Assembly (NCBI GenBank): GCA_028023455.1
Contig: JAQFVV010000557.1
Location: 248,001-312,000 of the forward strand
Direction: 5' to 3'
Source: Epiperipatus broadwayi
Taxonomy: Eukaryota > Onychophora > Udeonychophora > Euonychophora > Peripatidae
DNA: 64,000 nucleotides
In this document: positions 43,707-54,871 of the stretch, one piece after another
Layout of the letters: the number at the start of each line of letters is the position of its first letter
How positions within the stretch are numbered: position 1 is the stretch's first letter
Position numbers and translations under genes: made by a program
The notes under the pieces: model-generated
What the model saw: the letters and a program-made list of their open reading frames with translations, nothing else
The model's database searches: none
What the model was told of the DNA's origin: nothing

Positions 43707-46507
43707 AAAGCAAACCGATTTTTTAATGAAAGATTGTATTTTTAAGATGCAATATTATACAAAGATTAGTGTTTGTTTTTTTATTTTGCAATGGAATAAA
43801 TATATATTTATTTATACAATACGTAAATAAATTTACTATAATAAACATATAATTAGAATATTAAAAAGGAAATATTGTATACTCAGTGTTCATAATTTAT
43901 GTTCAAAAACATTTTTTTAACTTTCTATACCAATATAAAATGAACTACGAAATTATATTAGTCATTTTTATTTTCATAATTAGAGACTTGACTTGAAATC
44001 TAATGGAATATTATTAGAGGGTTTGAATTCTGACAAATGCAATATTATTTTAGCATATACTAAAATGCATTTTATTAACACTTTTCCATTTAAAAAAAAA
44101 AAAATTGATAGTATTGAAATTTATTAGACATTGTCGCAAGTAGTAAAGTCAGGACCACTGGAAACAAAAGTTTCGGCTTCGATTCTCAATCGAGTAATTC
44201 ATAAAAAAGAAACTCAGTAGAAGCATTTGAATAGAACTATTAAATGTTCACTCTACCAGTAAGATGTTTGAATGTCATAAACCTGCCAAGTAATTAATCA
44301 GTCGATTGTTTTTTATTAAAATTGTTATTTAGAATGATCCAATATATATATATATTCTTAATGCTCTCTTTCTAACCCAGTCTTTAAAGATAATAAATAT
44401 AGTTTTCGAAAAAAAACTTAACATCTTTATATAAATAAACGAAGGTGAGTACAGTTTTCGCACATACACACATTTATATTCTGTTATACATTGTGTATAG
44501 ATGTTCTTAATAAGCCCACCTACCGCATAAAATAACGAATATTTTCTAATTAAATGTATATGATTCTGCCCTATTTTTATATAGATGTTCTAAATTAAAA
44601 ATTATTTTATAATAAAATTATATAAAATATTTCTTTACATTATATGTAGTTTTTAAAAAAGTGAAAGTGTTTTAATTCTCATTTATATTCAGTCTTATAT
44701 ATTTATAAAAATTAGAAAGTTGTAAAGTTTTCACTAATGGAATTTTATTTTCATGTGAACAGTTATTTGCACATTTACAAGCCAGAAAGGACAAGAAAGT
44801 AATGTTTTTACTAGTCGCCATAAATGCTATTTGCTGGAGGCTACTTTAACTATGTTTTAAAATCTTCACCAGAGCTTCATTAGCTTAATAGCGTTAAGGT
44901 GACGTTCAAAAGGAGCACTTTTTTAAGATTGAATTAATCTCTTGTAGGCAAAGCACTGAAGCAAATATGCCAAGAAAACAGTAATAAAATCTGACTATTT
45001 GTCACATTTCTTTTGACGGCTTTTTGTTTTTTTATTATTTGTATATGTGTATATAAAGATGAAACTATTTTATCCTATGAACAAAACGCTTGATTTTTTT
45101 TTATTAAATTAAATTTAAATATTAGAAATCAATCTCAGTATTTATTAGATGAATTTTCTTATATCAAATTTATATGCAAGTATCTCTGAACTAAGATGTA
45201 TATAGATAACCAAAGACATCAATTGAGTGAAGACTTAAATAATTTTTTATATTTATTTAATCGCCTAACTATATATTCTTCTATTGATTTCCTATAAGTA
45301 ATTTGCTAGATTGACTATGGGCTATGTACTTAAGAATAAATCAAATTTATTAAAGTAAGTCAGATAAGTGTTGTTGTTATTTGCTAAATTATTTGTTTTT
45401 AGGTTGCTCTTCCTGTTATAAGTGATAAATACAATCCAGGCCTCTAATTTTTATAATAACTTAAGTAATAAGGTAAGAATGGTTCATCTTTTAGTTTAAC
45501 GTGATTTTATTTTTATTTGCTAGTTCTCATAATTTTAGTTTGCTTTTCAAGATTTTATTTATGGTCTTCATTAAACCTACCAGAGATTCTTATTTGAAAC
45601 TTCTATTTATATTTAATGTTTGAATATATATAACTCAGTGCAAAAAAGACTTAATTTATTGTGAGATTTCAGAGGTTTTTAAGCTTCAAACTCTATTCAT
45701 ATACAGTGATTATGTCTGATTACTAACTCTTATAGTAGCTTAAGTATTAAAACATGATCACGTTCAATGATTTCATCTTTGAATTTAAAAAGGCTCAGAC
45801 AAGTGTTATTGCTGTTTGCAAGATCTCTGTTTCAGTTTGCTTTTCTGGTTGTAATTGATTATGACTATAGTTACATCATAACTGAAAAATTTGTTTAGAT
45901 TACTACATGAAAATTACCATTTAAACTTTTAAAACATTGAATGAACTGAAAGGAAACTATGTGATATTAAATGGGATTTACTAAATTTTGTTAAGTTAAA
46001 ACAGGTAAAAATAGCAACTTACTTAAGGAATAGACATGTACTTCATTACAAAGACATAAATATTATAAATGTGACCTTACAGAGATTGTTGGATATATGA
46101 TAGAGTGACAAGATTATTTATTTAAGTTTAAAAAAATATCAGATCCAAATAATTTGAGTTTATTTCTTACAAATTTTTATTGTGGTGAAGAAATGGAATT
46201 GCACGGAATATTTTTTGATTAGATCAAACAATGTTTTAAATTTAATGTCAGAATTAAAAAATGATTGAAAGATTAAAGTGTTAAGGATAAATTTAGCTAT
46301 GAAGACAGAAGTCTGTGAAAATATAGACTTCTGGAAGTTATAGAAAAAAATGGATTTCATAAATTTCTTCTTTAAAAAATAATGTTTTGTTTGAAATGAA
46401 TGTGGAAGCATTCAAATGTAGATACAATATAACTGAAATCCCATGTTTTCCTTAATATTTGTTATGATGGCATTTTACTTATATGTTGGTCTACTTTCAT
46501 CATTTAG
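43707..46507. other. AT-rich stretch with weak repeats, no gene
   Basis: A tRNA-like trace lies at about 44133-44200, where 'tttcggcttcgattctcaat' resembles a T-arm/B-box. Two diverged direct repeats about 436 bp apart start near 45355 and 45793, sharing 'cagacaagtgttattgctgt'/'cagataagtgttgttgttat' and the pair 'agtttgcttttc'. The frame at 46160-46411 (-) is F/K/I-rich and not convincing. Confidence 0.45.
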
Positions 46508-46749
46508 AATTAATTTCTAATATGTACAATTTTAATGCACAAATCAGCGCATAACAGCAGAGCTTCTTCAAATTAAATCACAATTTATTATAAACTTAAT
46601 ATAAATTATAATACATAATAAATAATGCCCGAGCGCTATTAAGAGAACTTAGCTCTCATAATCATGGGTAACAAAGAGTAAGCGTAACAAGGTTGCTATG
46701 TGTAAATATATGCAGATATATGTAAATTAATTGAACTATATGCGTAAAT

Positions 46750-48078
46750 CTAATTAACCCATTTCTTAGAAATTTTATAACACGTATCTTTCCTATTCAT
46801 AGCCTTATCATCCATGGCAATAAAACATGCCTCCTTCACCTTTCTCTTAACATCATTTTTTTCCCTACAAACTATTCTTGGATTTTCAGGTTCACATGAA
46901 TGACCAGTTAATTTTTGATGCATTGCGAATATTGAGGTGTAAGCTGGGTCTGCTTGGGCCTTTCTGTAAGAATATCTGTACTGGGACAATCTTGTTGAGA
47001 GAGTTGCTTTCGTTTCTCCATAGTATGATGCCATGCAGTTATTTTCTGGGCATGAGATATTATAGACAGCCTGAGAAATGTTGTTGGGTGTTACAATATC
47101 TTTTGCATTGTTGATGATTCTATTGGTATTAGGGGGTGTGTGAAAACATAGTTGAAATTCTCTATTAAACACTGAGTAAAGTTTTCTATGGGCGTTTGCA
47201 AAGTATGGCAACAATATTCTATTTTTCTGCTGCTTAATTGCATTGTTATTTAATTTACTGTAAAATTGTCTAATTTTCCCATCAATACTATTTTGTTTGA
47301 AACCGATATTTAATAAATCGTTTCTATATAAAATCAAATTTGCCCTTTTGTCTGCTTCAAATCTGCAAAGGTGCTCATTCCTATGTAAGAAAGACATCAA
47401 TCCTGCAAATTTATGAATAGGTGGTGTGTTCGAAAGGGGTTGTATATGGCCTCTTTTTTCTATTGGTTTTATAATCATCTTATAATTGAGTTGTTGACCT
47501 TCCCTTTGTACTTGAATATCCAAATATCTAGTTTTCTTGTCGCAATCTTCCATTTCTGTATTTAGCTTCAGATGAGTACATTCTTGAATGTCCAGCTTGA
47601 TTTTATCTATAATCTCTTCCGTAGCAGCAATAAACAGGTCATCAACATACCTTGTATATACAATTAACTGAAGTGTTTGTTCATATTTAGGAATGATACT
47701 TTTTTCAAAATAATTAAGCACAATACTTGATATGATGCCACTCATGGGTAAGCCCATTGGCCATCCATCATTCATTTGGTACCATTGGTTGTTAAATGTT
47801 GCCACAATATTGTTATTTAACCACTTTAAAAAATCAATAATGAAGTCAATCCTTTTTTGTTCCATATTGTTGTTCTTAAGCTCTTCTTTTATTATGTCAA
47901 TGGACCTATTTCTGTTAATGGAGCCATATAATTCAGTGACATCGAGCACTGCAATTTTAGTTTCTGGTTTCAGTATTTTGTCTTTTATTCTGGCCACAAA
48001 ATCAAAAGAAGATCTGATGGTATATCTTCCAAAGCCAATAGTGTGGTATGGAGCAAGCAAATAAAGATAAGCAAACAT
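46750..48078 (-). CDS. Penelope-like RT and GIY-YIG endonuclease, 5'-truncated but open
   Basis: The frame runs uninterrupted for 442 codons. The RT part shows AVLDVTELYGSI (motif A), GLPMSGIISSIVLNYFEK (motif B), YTRYVDDLFIAA (motif C, catalytic YVDD) and KTRYLDIQV (motif E-like). The endonuclease part shows YNISCPENNCMASYYGETKATL, a GIY-YIG variant with VYNIS and YYG, the conserved Arg in STRLS, and the late Glu in KVKEACFI. A Cys pair (CPENNC) precedes the second block. The start codon and first dozen residues come from the inversion junction (48041-48078), so the real N-terminus is missing. This arm keeps the usual Gly in motif B, whereas the other arm has Ser. Confidence 0.88.
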   Translation of the reverse strand: MFAYLYLLAPYHTIGFGRYTIRSSFDFVARIKDKILKPETKIAVLDVTELYGSINRNRSIDIIKEELKNNNMEQKRIDFIIDFLKWLNNNIVATFNNQWYQMNDGWPMGLPMSGIISSIVLNYFEKSIIPKYEQTLQLIVYTRYVDDLFIAATEEIIDKIKLDIQECTHLKLNTEMEDCDKKTRYLDIQVQREGQQLNYKMIIKPIEKRGHIQPLSNTPPIHKFAGLMSFLHRNEHLCRFEADKRANLILYRNDLLNIGFKQNSIDGKIRQFYSKLNNNAIKQQKNRILLPYFANAHRKLYSVFNREFQLCFHTPPNTNRIINNAKDIVTPNNISQAVYNISCPENNCMASYYGETKATLSTRLSQYRYSYRKAQADPAYTSIFAMHQKLTGHSCEPENPRIVCREKNDVKRKVKEACFIAMDDKAMNRKDTCYKISKKWVN

Positions 48079-50342
48079 TAAAGGTCTGTATCGCTGTGCG
48101 TAAACTACAACAAAGAGTCAATTTTTTAAAGAGATGCGATGAATTTAAAATATTTCTGAATTTTTGTTATATAAAAATAAACAAGTCAATTTACAATCAG
48201 CACAAAATTTGCAAACAAGTAAGATTGTATTTTTTTAATTTGGTCAGGAGAGGATGTCAGAGAGCTCTGATGAAACAGATTAAAAGAAAAAATAGAATGG
48301 TACAAGATGCATTAACCCCGCAGTATATAAAGAATAAATGTGATAAATTAAATCTCTTACTGAAAAAGAAATTTGATAAAAAGTTGGCTTTCTTGGCTAG
48401 GAAGCAAAATATCCAAATAGTAGAAAAGAAAACCGATATGTTTGTTAATCTCACGGACAAAATACCAAATGAAGAAATCATAGATGTACTAAACAAAGGC
48501 CCTAGATTTGTTGGTAGCAATTGGAGATTTCTGAGAATTGAACTGATAGCAGACATTGAAGCTGGTTTAGACAACAATCCAAATAAAGATAAATATGTAA
48601 CGCAGATTGCCAAGGCTATACACCAGAATACACTCAAGATTAATACAAATAACTGGGACATAAAATTAGTGCACACTAAGCAATTTTTAGACATTGAACA
48701 AATAGTCTGCCTGAAGGAAGATAAGGGCCAGAGATTCGTGCTTATGAATAGAGAAAATTTTAATTTAAAAGTTAAACAGCAAATTGAAAAACTGCAATTC
48801 AAAAGAATAGCTAGTTTCAATAATAATTTGAACAAAGACAAATTTATTGCCTCAATTCTCAAGACACATTGTAACAAAGCCATATCAAAAGCTGAGTATT
48901 ATAAACTATATCCTTCTGCCACTACCCAACCGCGGATTTTCACAAATGCAAAAATGCACAAACCAAATGTGCCTTTACATTTAATGCTTGATTTTGGGGG
49001 GTGTGCATTACTTTAACACAGCAAAGTTAATAAATGGTTGGCTGATTGACACCATTGGCTTTGGAAGATATACCATCAGATCTTCTTTTGATTTTGTGGC
49101 CAGAATAAAAGACAAAATACTGAAACCAGAAACTAAAATTGCAGTGCTCGATGTCACTGAACTATATGGCTCCATTAATAGAAATAGGTCCATTGACATA
49201 ATAAAAGAAAAGCTTAAGAACAACAATATGGAACAAAAAAGGATCGACTTCATTATTGATTTTTTAAAGTGGTTAAATAACAACATTGTGGCAATATTTA
49301 ACAACCAATGGTACCAAATGAATGATGGATGGCCAATGAGCTTACCCATGAGTGGCATCATATCAAGTATTGTGTTTAATTATTTTGAAAAAAGTATCAT
49401 TCCTAAATATGAACAAACACTTCAGTTAATTGTATATACAAGGTATGTTGATGACCTGTTTATTGCTGCTACGGAAGAGATTATAGATAAAATCAAGCTG
49501 GACATTCAAGAATGTACTCATCTGAAGCTAAATACAGAAATGAAAGATTGCGACAAGAAAACTAGATATTTGGATATTCAAGTACAAAGGGAAGGTCAAC
49601 AACTCAATTATAAGATGATTATAAAACCAATAGAAAAAAGAGGCCATATACAACCCCTTTCGAACACACCACCTATTCATAAATTTGCAGGATTGATGTC
49701 TTTCTTACATAGGAATGAGCACCTTTGCAGATTTGAAGCAGACAAAAGGGCAAATTTGATTTTATATAGAAACGATTTATTAAATATCGGTTTCAAACAA
49801 AATAGTATTGATGGGAAAATTAGACAATTTTACAGTAAATTAAATAACAATGCAATTAAGCAGCAGAAAAATAGAATATTGTTGCCATACTTTGCAAACG
49901 CCCATAGAAAACTTTACTCAGTGTTTAATAGAGAATTTCAACTATGTTTTCACACACCCCTAATACCAATAGAATCATCAACAATGCAAAAGATATTGTA
50001 ACACCCAACAACATTTCTCAGGCTGTCTATAATATCTCATGCCCAGAAAATAACTGCATGGCATCATACTATGGAGAAACGAAAGCAACTCTCTCAACAA
50101 GATTGTCCCAGCACAGATATTCTTACAGAAAGGCCCAAGCAGACCCAGCTTACACCTCAATATTCGCAATGCATCAGAAATTAACTGGTCATTCATGTGA
50201 ACCTGAAAATCCAAGAATAGTTTGTAGGGAAAGAAATGATGTTAAGAGAAAGGTGAAGGAGGCATGTTTTATTGCCATGGATGATAAGGCTATGAATAGG
50301 AAAGATACGTGTTATAAAATTTCTAAGAAATGGGTTAATTAG
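48048..50342 (+). pseudogene. Penelope-like full ORF with two frameshifts
   Basis: The first frame, 48048-49016, gives the N-terminal and thumb-proximal region with IVCLKEDKGQRFVLM and a Pro-rich PRIFTNAKMHKPNVPLHL block, the equivalents of early RT motifs. A shift in the G6 run (about 48997-49003) moves to 48988-50001, which carries RT motifs A to C (YVDD) and the linker. A missing C in 'cacacacccctaat' near 49957-49960, compared with C5 in the other arm, shifts to 49944-50342, the GIY-YIG endonuclease. Motif B reads SLPMSG instead of GLPMSG. The repaired length would be about 760 residues, ordinary for endonuclease-bearing Penelope elements. Confidence 0.85.
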
Positions 50343-50622
50343 ATTTACGCATATAGTTCAATTAATTTACATATATCTGCATATATTTACACATAGCAAC
50401 CTTGTTATGCTTACTCTTTGTTACCCATGATTATGAGAGCTAAGTTCTCTTGAAAGCGCTCGGGCATTATTTATTATGTATTATAATTTATATTAAGTTT
50501 ATAATAAATTGTGATTTAATTTGAAGAAGCTCTGCTGTTATGCGCTGATTTGTGCATTAAAATTGTATATATATAGTAAGCAGCTGAGTGTGAAATAATT
50601 TCTTTTTACAATTAATTTCTAA

Positions 50623-51120
50623 ATATCTTTAAAAAGCTTTTCAAAGGCATTCAACTGTAATTAATAGAAATAAGTTAATATGTAACACAACATTTTGAAT
50701 GATCTTGTTTTCTTTTTTCAGAATAATCTCTTTTAATAGGAAAGTCTTGTTAGACACTCACTTCAAATTCTGTATTCATAAATTGGCCAGTGCCAGATTT
50801 GATTCCCATGATAATGATGTCACTAATCACCTGAAACAGCTAACAAAGAAAGGACAATAATTCCTGTCAAAATATTGTATTCTATTAAATCTTTACAAAA
50901 CTACACACTCATTATATATTTTTTACAATAATTCATTGACAGTTTTAGCCACTTCAATTGAGTAGCCCATTTCTGAAAAAAACTGCTAGTCAGTCAAAAT
51001 TGTCTATAAAATATTACAAAAGTGCACAATAAGAAGTGATACATTTTTTAAAGACACTCATGAAGTTGTTAAAAAGAATAAAAATGATTTTATATTATGT
51101 TGATAATTTATTGACTATAT
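50623..51120. other. AT-rich stretch, no gene seen
   Basis: A weak T-arm-like patch ('agatttgattccc' near 50796) is the only thing noted; no A-box is present. No coding frame. Confidence 0.45.
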
Positions 51121-51345
51121 TAAAATGAAGAGATGATAATAGATGGACAATTGAAATCTTAAATCAGATTCCCAGAGATTGTAAAAGACCCAGAAAGAGA
51201 CTGCATGTGAGATGGATGGATGAAATAAAAAAGTGTGCAGGGGTGATGTGGAGAAGAGAAACTAAAGATCAGAGAAAATGGATTGAACTTGGAGAGACCT
51301 TCATCCTGCAATGGATTGATAATGTTTGTTGATGATGATGATGAT
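51121..51345 (+). mobile_element. 5'-truncated RTE fragment, 3' end with (GAT)n tail
   Basis: It matches the C-terminal codons and tail of the 24220-27507 RTE in the opposite orientation, from 'gatggacaattgaaat' through 'gagatggatggatgaaat' to 'ctgcaatggattgataat', and ends in a GAT-type trinucleotide run (about 51332-51353). Only about 220 bp of the element were integrated. 'aatgaa' on both sides may be the remains of a short duplication, but this is weak. Confidence 0.88.
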
Positions 51346-51353
51346 GATGATGA

Positions 51354-51864
51354 TTACAATGAAACTTTTAAATTTGATCTTTGATTAAAGATTATATGTT
51401 TTTAAGGAAAATGATCTCTTTAATTTGTAACATTGCCAAATATAAATTATCATTTCATATCTGAAAGCATTATGAGAAAGAGGGGAGTAACAATGATATT
51501 GACAGCGCATGAAAATGGAAGTATTCTCCATTGTTATATATATGCACAAAAATTTAACTAGATTATAAAAATGTAAATTATGCCAACACAATTGTGGTTT
51601 ACCAATTAACTAATATCATATGGTATTAGCAAACTACCTTAATGACCATATAATAATCAATCCTAAGTTTATTATATCAACTGTGCAATCAAAATAAAAG
51701 AGAATCTTCTACCTTTGGATCATTACTACCCTATTCTTTTGTTGCAAACAAATTAATAAACAAAAAATTAGCAAATAATAACTATATGTTTGCGATGGTC
51801 CCAAATTTATGCTAAAGAAATTAAATTAATGACGGAATAAATAATTATAGAGAACCTTAGCTTA
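51354..51864. other. AT-rich stretch, no gene seen
   Basis: The minus-strand frame at 51385-51591 has no motif. No repeat recognised. Confidence 0.5.
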
Positions 51865-51882
51865 ACATGAATTTCTCAACTT

Positions 51883-51974
51883 TTTTTTTCATGTGTCAAA
51901 GCATCAACCGGGAAGCGAACCCGGGACAACTGCTTGTAAGGCGGCTGTACTAACCACTCGGTCACCAACGCTTG
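51883..51974 (-). mobile_element. tRNA-derived SINE (copy f) with 18-bp target-site duplication
   Basis: On the minus strand it reads 'caagcgttggtgaccgagtg' (A-box), 'gccgccttacaagcag', 'gtcccgggttcgcttcccgg' (B-box intact) and 'gatgctttgacacatg', then an A-run. The exact direct repeat ACATGAATTTCTCAACTT flanks it at 51865-51882 and 51975-51992, the second T pair merging with the poly-T. It has no T-loop insertion, so it represents the other subfamily. This is the clearest evidence in the window that the short SINE moves by target-primed reverse transcription. Confidence 0.92.
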
Positions 51975-51992
51975 ACATGAATTTCTCAACTT

Positions 51993-52506
51993 ATATTTAT
52001 TATCTGCATTAAACGCAATCATTTATTCATTATTAATTTATTTCAGAGCCATCTGCTATAAGCTTGAATAAAAAAATTTAAAAACATCTTATAAATTTTT
52101 AGTTTGAATAATTATTTTAAAAAGGCCAGAAATTACAAAATATTTTGGAATTTGAAGTTGCATTATCGTTTTTTTATTAATACTAGCAATAAATAACTTT
52201 GGAGTAGAGTAAATAAAGTAAATTAATGTTTTTAAGATAGGAGTAATTTAGTTTTTAAATTTTTTGTAAGGTTAGTTAAAGAAGTGATTTATTAATAATG
52301 ACCCTTGGTCACCAGAAAATTAATAAAATTTATACAAAATGACATGAATTATAGCAAGTACGTAATTCAACGATTTATTTAATAACTTCCGACTAATCTT
52401 AAATTTTGATTTATCAAAAAAGCCTCGATTTATTAAGTGACTATAAATATTATCATACAAAAATACTTGTAATTTTATTCGATATTTTTACTAAGGTTTT
52501 ACACAA
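51993..52506. other. AT-rich stretch, no gene seen
   Basis: It contains the pyrimidine-rich run just before the candidate exon, and otherwise nothing recognised. Confidence 0.45.
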
Positions 52507-52702
52507 GAAACAACTAAAAGAAGAATATCCTTTAGAATATGACCAGTGTAGAGTAATTTGCATTTCTTCTGTAGATTTTCATGAGATAGACAAAACTGAG
52601 AGAATTAATGGAAGAAGAATGCATCATATATTTATGAGTGCACATACCATGATTTCTACTTCTAGTGACGATGATAGCATGAAAATTGAGTTAGTGGGAT
52701 AG
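52507..52702 (+). CDS. Candidate terminal exon of an unknown gene
   Basis: Following a pyrimidine-rich stretch ending 'ggttttacacaag', a frame of about 65 codons has balanced composition. Residues such as CRVICISSVDFHEID and an acidic/Ser-rich end SSDDDSMKIELVG lead to a stop at 52700-52702. An AATAAA signal lies about 60 bp downstream (near 52765). The longer open frame begins at 52406, but its first 33 residues look like chance AT-rich translation. No family is recognised. It could be a last coding exon with a splice acceptor at 52506/52507, or a chance frame. Confidence 0.25.
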
Positions 52703-54603
52703 ATTGAAATGTATGTGTACATGTGGGAAATTAAATATATATATAATGATAGATAAGTTTTATAAATAAATAAAAAGATGACTATATATAGATTATGAAA
52801 ATGCCTGCATATCGTATACATATATACGTATTTTAATGTGTATATAAATAGACGGATACTAAATATATGGACAGATATATAAATACACGGATAAATTTAT
52901 GTGGTTAAATGTAAATAAATTACGAGTTTTCAATCACTTTTGTAAAGCAAGCATTTTTCTTTTTAATAAATGTTTTTAAATTCATTTTTAACAGCGTTTT
53001 TTTAACGCATTTTGCTATTTAACATATCGACATTTGAAAAATTATATCACCAACTGACAGCGTTCTTGTTTAGAATATAAATATGTTATCAGATGTGTTC
53101 ATTCCTTTTTTTATCTATCAAGCAGACACATTAAATTCTACAGAAGTATAATTATCATATGTCACCACGAGTTAAAATTTGATTAGTCAATCTTAAAGTG
53201 TTTTAAACCATAGATTTGAGTGGTGATTTATTTTCATGTAACAAATGATTGAAGTCATGAGCATTGCATTAACATCGAATGACTTGTTTGTAAACACTCT
53301 GTCGTTCTAATCAGTTGTTTAGCTTTAAATGTTTTTAAACAGTTCAAAACTATTTTATCAAAAATAAGATCATTTTTAAAGCCTAGGGATATTTGCTACA
53401 TAATATATATATTAATGCTTCATTTTTTTTATGCGCTGCCGATATCATTGCATTGTTCTTATTATTTAAAAAACCAGTAAATATAAAATGGCTGTTTGTT
53501 CCTGCTATCCAGAACTACAGAGATAAGCAAAATACCAAGTGATATTAGTAAAAGTCAAATTTAAATCTTTACCAGACGTAAGCAAAGCTTTTTTGCTACA
53601 ATCAACAAAATAAGTAAAGGTAAGATAGAGTATAGCAGTTAATCAAATTTGTAAATACTGATAAATACATATATATTGGAAATGAAAATATCTCTTAATG
53701 ATATTAACTCATTCTTATTGGTAAAAAGTCGGAAGTACAAAACAAACGTTTATACGTACTAAATGGGAAAGCTAAGCAATGATATTAACATGAATGTTAA
53801 AATAAATACAAATGACATTATCTTGAGTTAATTTTTTTATTTGTTGAAAGTGCATTGGATGAACTATATATGAGGAGAATTTAAACATTTGATTTAGATT
53901 TAAATTTGATCTTTACGAACGTCACCTGTAAAATTACCCATTTATATAAGCTCTGGAATAGCACCATTGAATGGGTCTATTTTTGATGGCTTTCTAATGA
54001 ATAAGGGCACTGCAATGATAGTGAAATCACGCAGAAAAGAAAGCAATTTTTATTTCTTACATTTTATTGTTTATTGAATGAATTTTTTTTTATATCTGGC
54101 ATAGATATAAATTTGCTTCTTATTCCTTTGCCAATTCTATAACTTTTGGAATAATGAGGTAAATGATTATTATAAATTGCTAGCTTTTTAACCGATAATA
54201 GTGCTACAATAATATTGATAACATATGAAAAAGGACGTCATTATAAACATATATATATATATATAAATAAAATATCCATTAATTAAAAACTATTGTAATA
54301 ACAATAAAAATAATAAATATAACAGTAGTTAACTATTATATAGTCTTTCAATCCACAGAAAAAATGAATATAATTAATAGGCAAGGTGTTAACATTAAAA
54401 TTCAGGATTCATGGGAGTTATTGACATTTGCTTCCATTATTTATTTTATTTTTAATTTAGCTACAGTTGCAAAGGGTTAAGGATTTAACTGAAAGTACTT
54501 CTGCAGACTTAATGGCTGTTTATAATAGTTAATTACAGTTATATTTTTTATTTTTATTGTTTTATATATATAATAAGGCTCAAGGCTAAATAGGTTTATA
54601 AGT
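52703..54603. other. AT-rich stretch, no gene seen
   Basis: Possible 3' untranslated sequence of the candidate exon up to about 52790, then AT-rich DNA without frames over 60 codons or recognisable repeats. Short AT dinucleotide runs occur at 53403-53412 and 54249-54262. Confidence 0.5.
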
Positions 54604-54848
54604 AATCATTAGAAACCAGTCAACACTTAGTCAATTCCAATATCAATAATAATCAACAGTTTCCAACTGTTGTAAGGCAACCTCCTTTTAACAATATAGA
54701 ATTTCACCTCTATTTATGGCTCAAAACCATAAATAAAGTTGGAATTTCACCTTTATTATTAAAAGGAGGTTGCCTTGGCAACAGTTTGAGATTGTTGATT
54801 GTGATTGATATTGGGATTATCTAAGTGTTGACTGTTTTTGAATGATTA
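54604..54848. mobile_element. Palindromic MITE, arms about 115 bp
   Basis: The left arm from AATCATT (54604-54610) and the right arm ending AATGATT (54841-54847) are reverse complements with about 85-90% match. Shared blocks include 'ggcaacctccttttaa' on the left and 'ttaaaaggaggttgcc' on the right, and 'cagtcaacacttag' against 'ctaagtgttgactg'. The loop near 54721-54728 is only about 8 nt, so the RNA or single strand could form one long hairpin. No ORF is present. It ends about 24 bp before the RTE copy. Confidence 0.82.
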
Positions 54849-54871
54849 TATATATTTATATAATTCAGCTG

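Larger units (their letters stand above)
46521..50609. mobile_element. Penelope-like retroelement in head-to-head inverted duplication
   Basis: A minus-strand copy of the RT/endonuclease part (46521-48040) faces a plus-strand copy with the full-length ORF (48041-50609). The arms 46521-48040 and 49051-50609 are near-identical reverse complements, about 1.5 kb each, and the unique middle (48041-49050) is the ORF's N-terminal part. The direct repeat AATTAATTTCTAA at 46508-46520 and 50610-50622 is a likely 13-bp target-site duplication. Both arms end in the same 3' untranslated sequence ('gcgctgatttgtgcattaaa'). Inverted and tandem partial copies are a known habit of Penelope elements. The arms differ at only a few residues, so the insertion is young. 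Confidence 0.9.

Noticed and set aside
48257-48883. 208-codon minus-strand frame
   Set aside because: It lies opposite the Penelope-like ORF, whose sense-strand motifs are clear. The antisense product has no motif.
46521-50609. LTR retrotransposon or polinton with long terminal inverted repeats
   Set aside because: The repeats contain the RT and GIY-YIG coding sequence itself, so they are an inverted partial copy, not LTRs or structural inverted ends.
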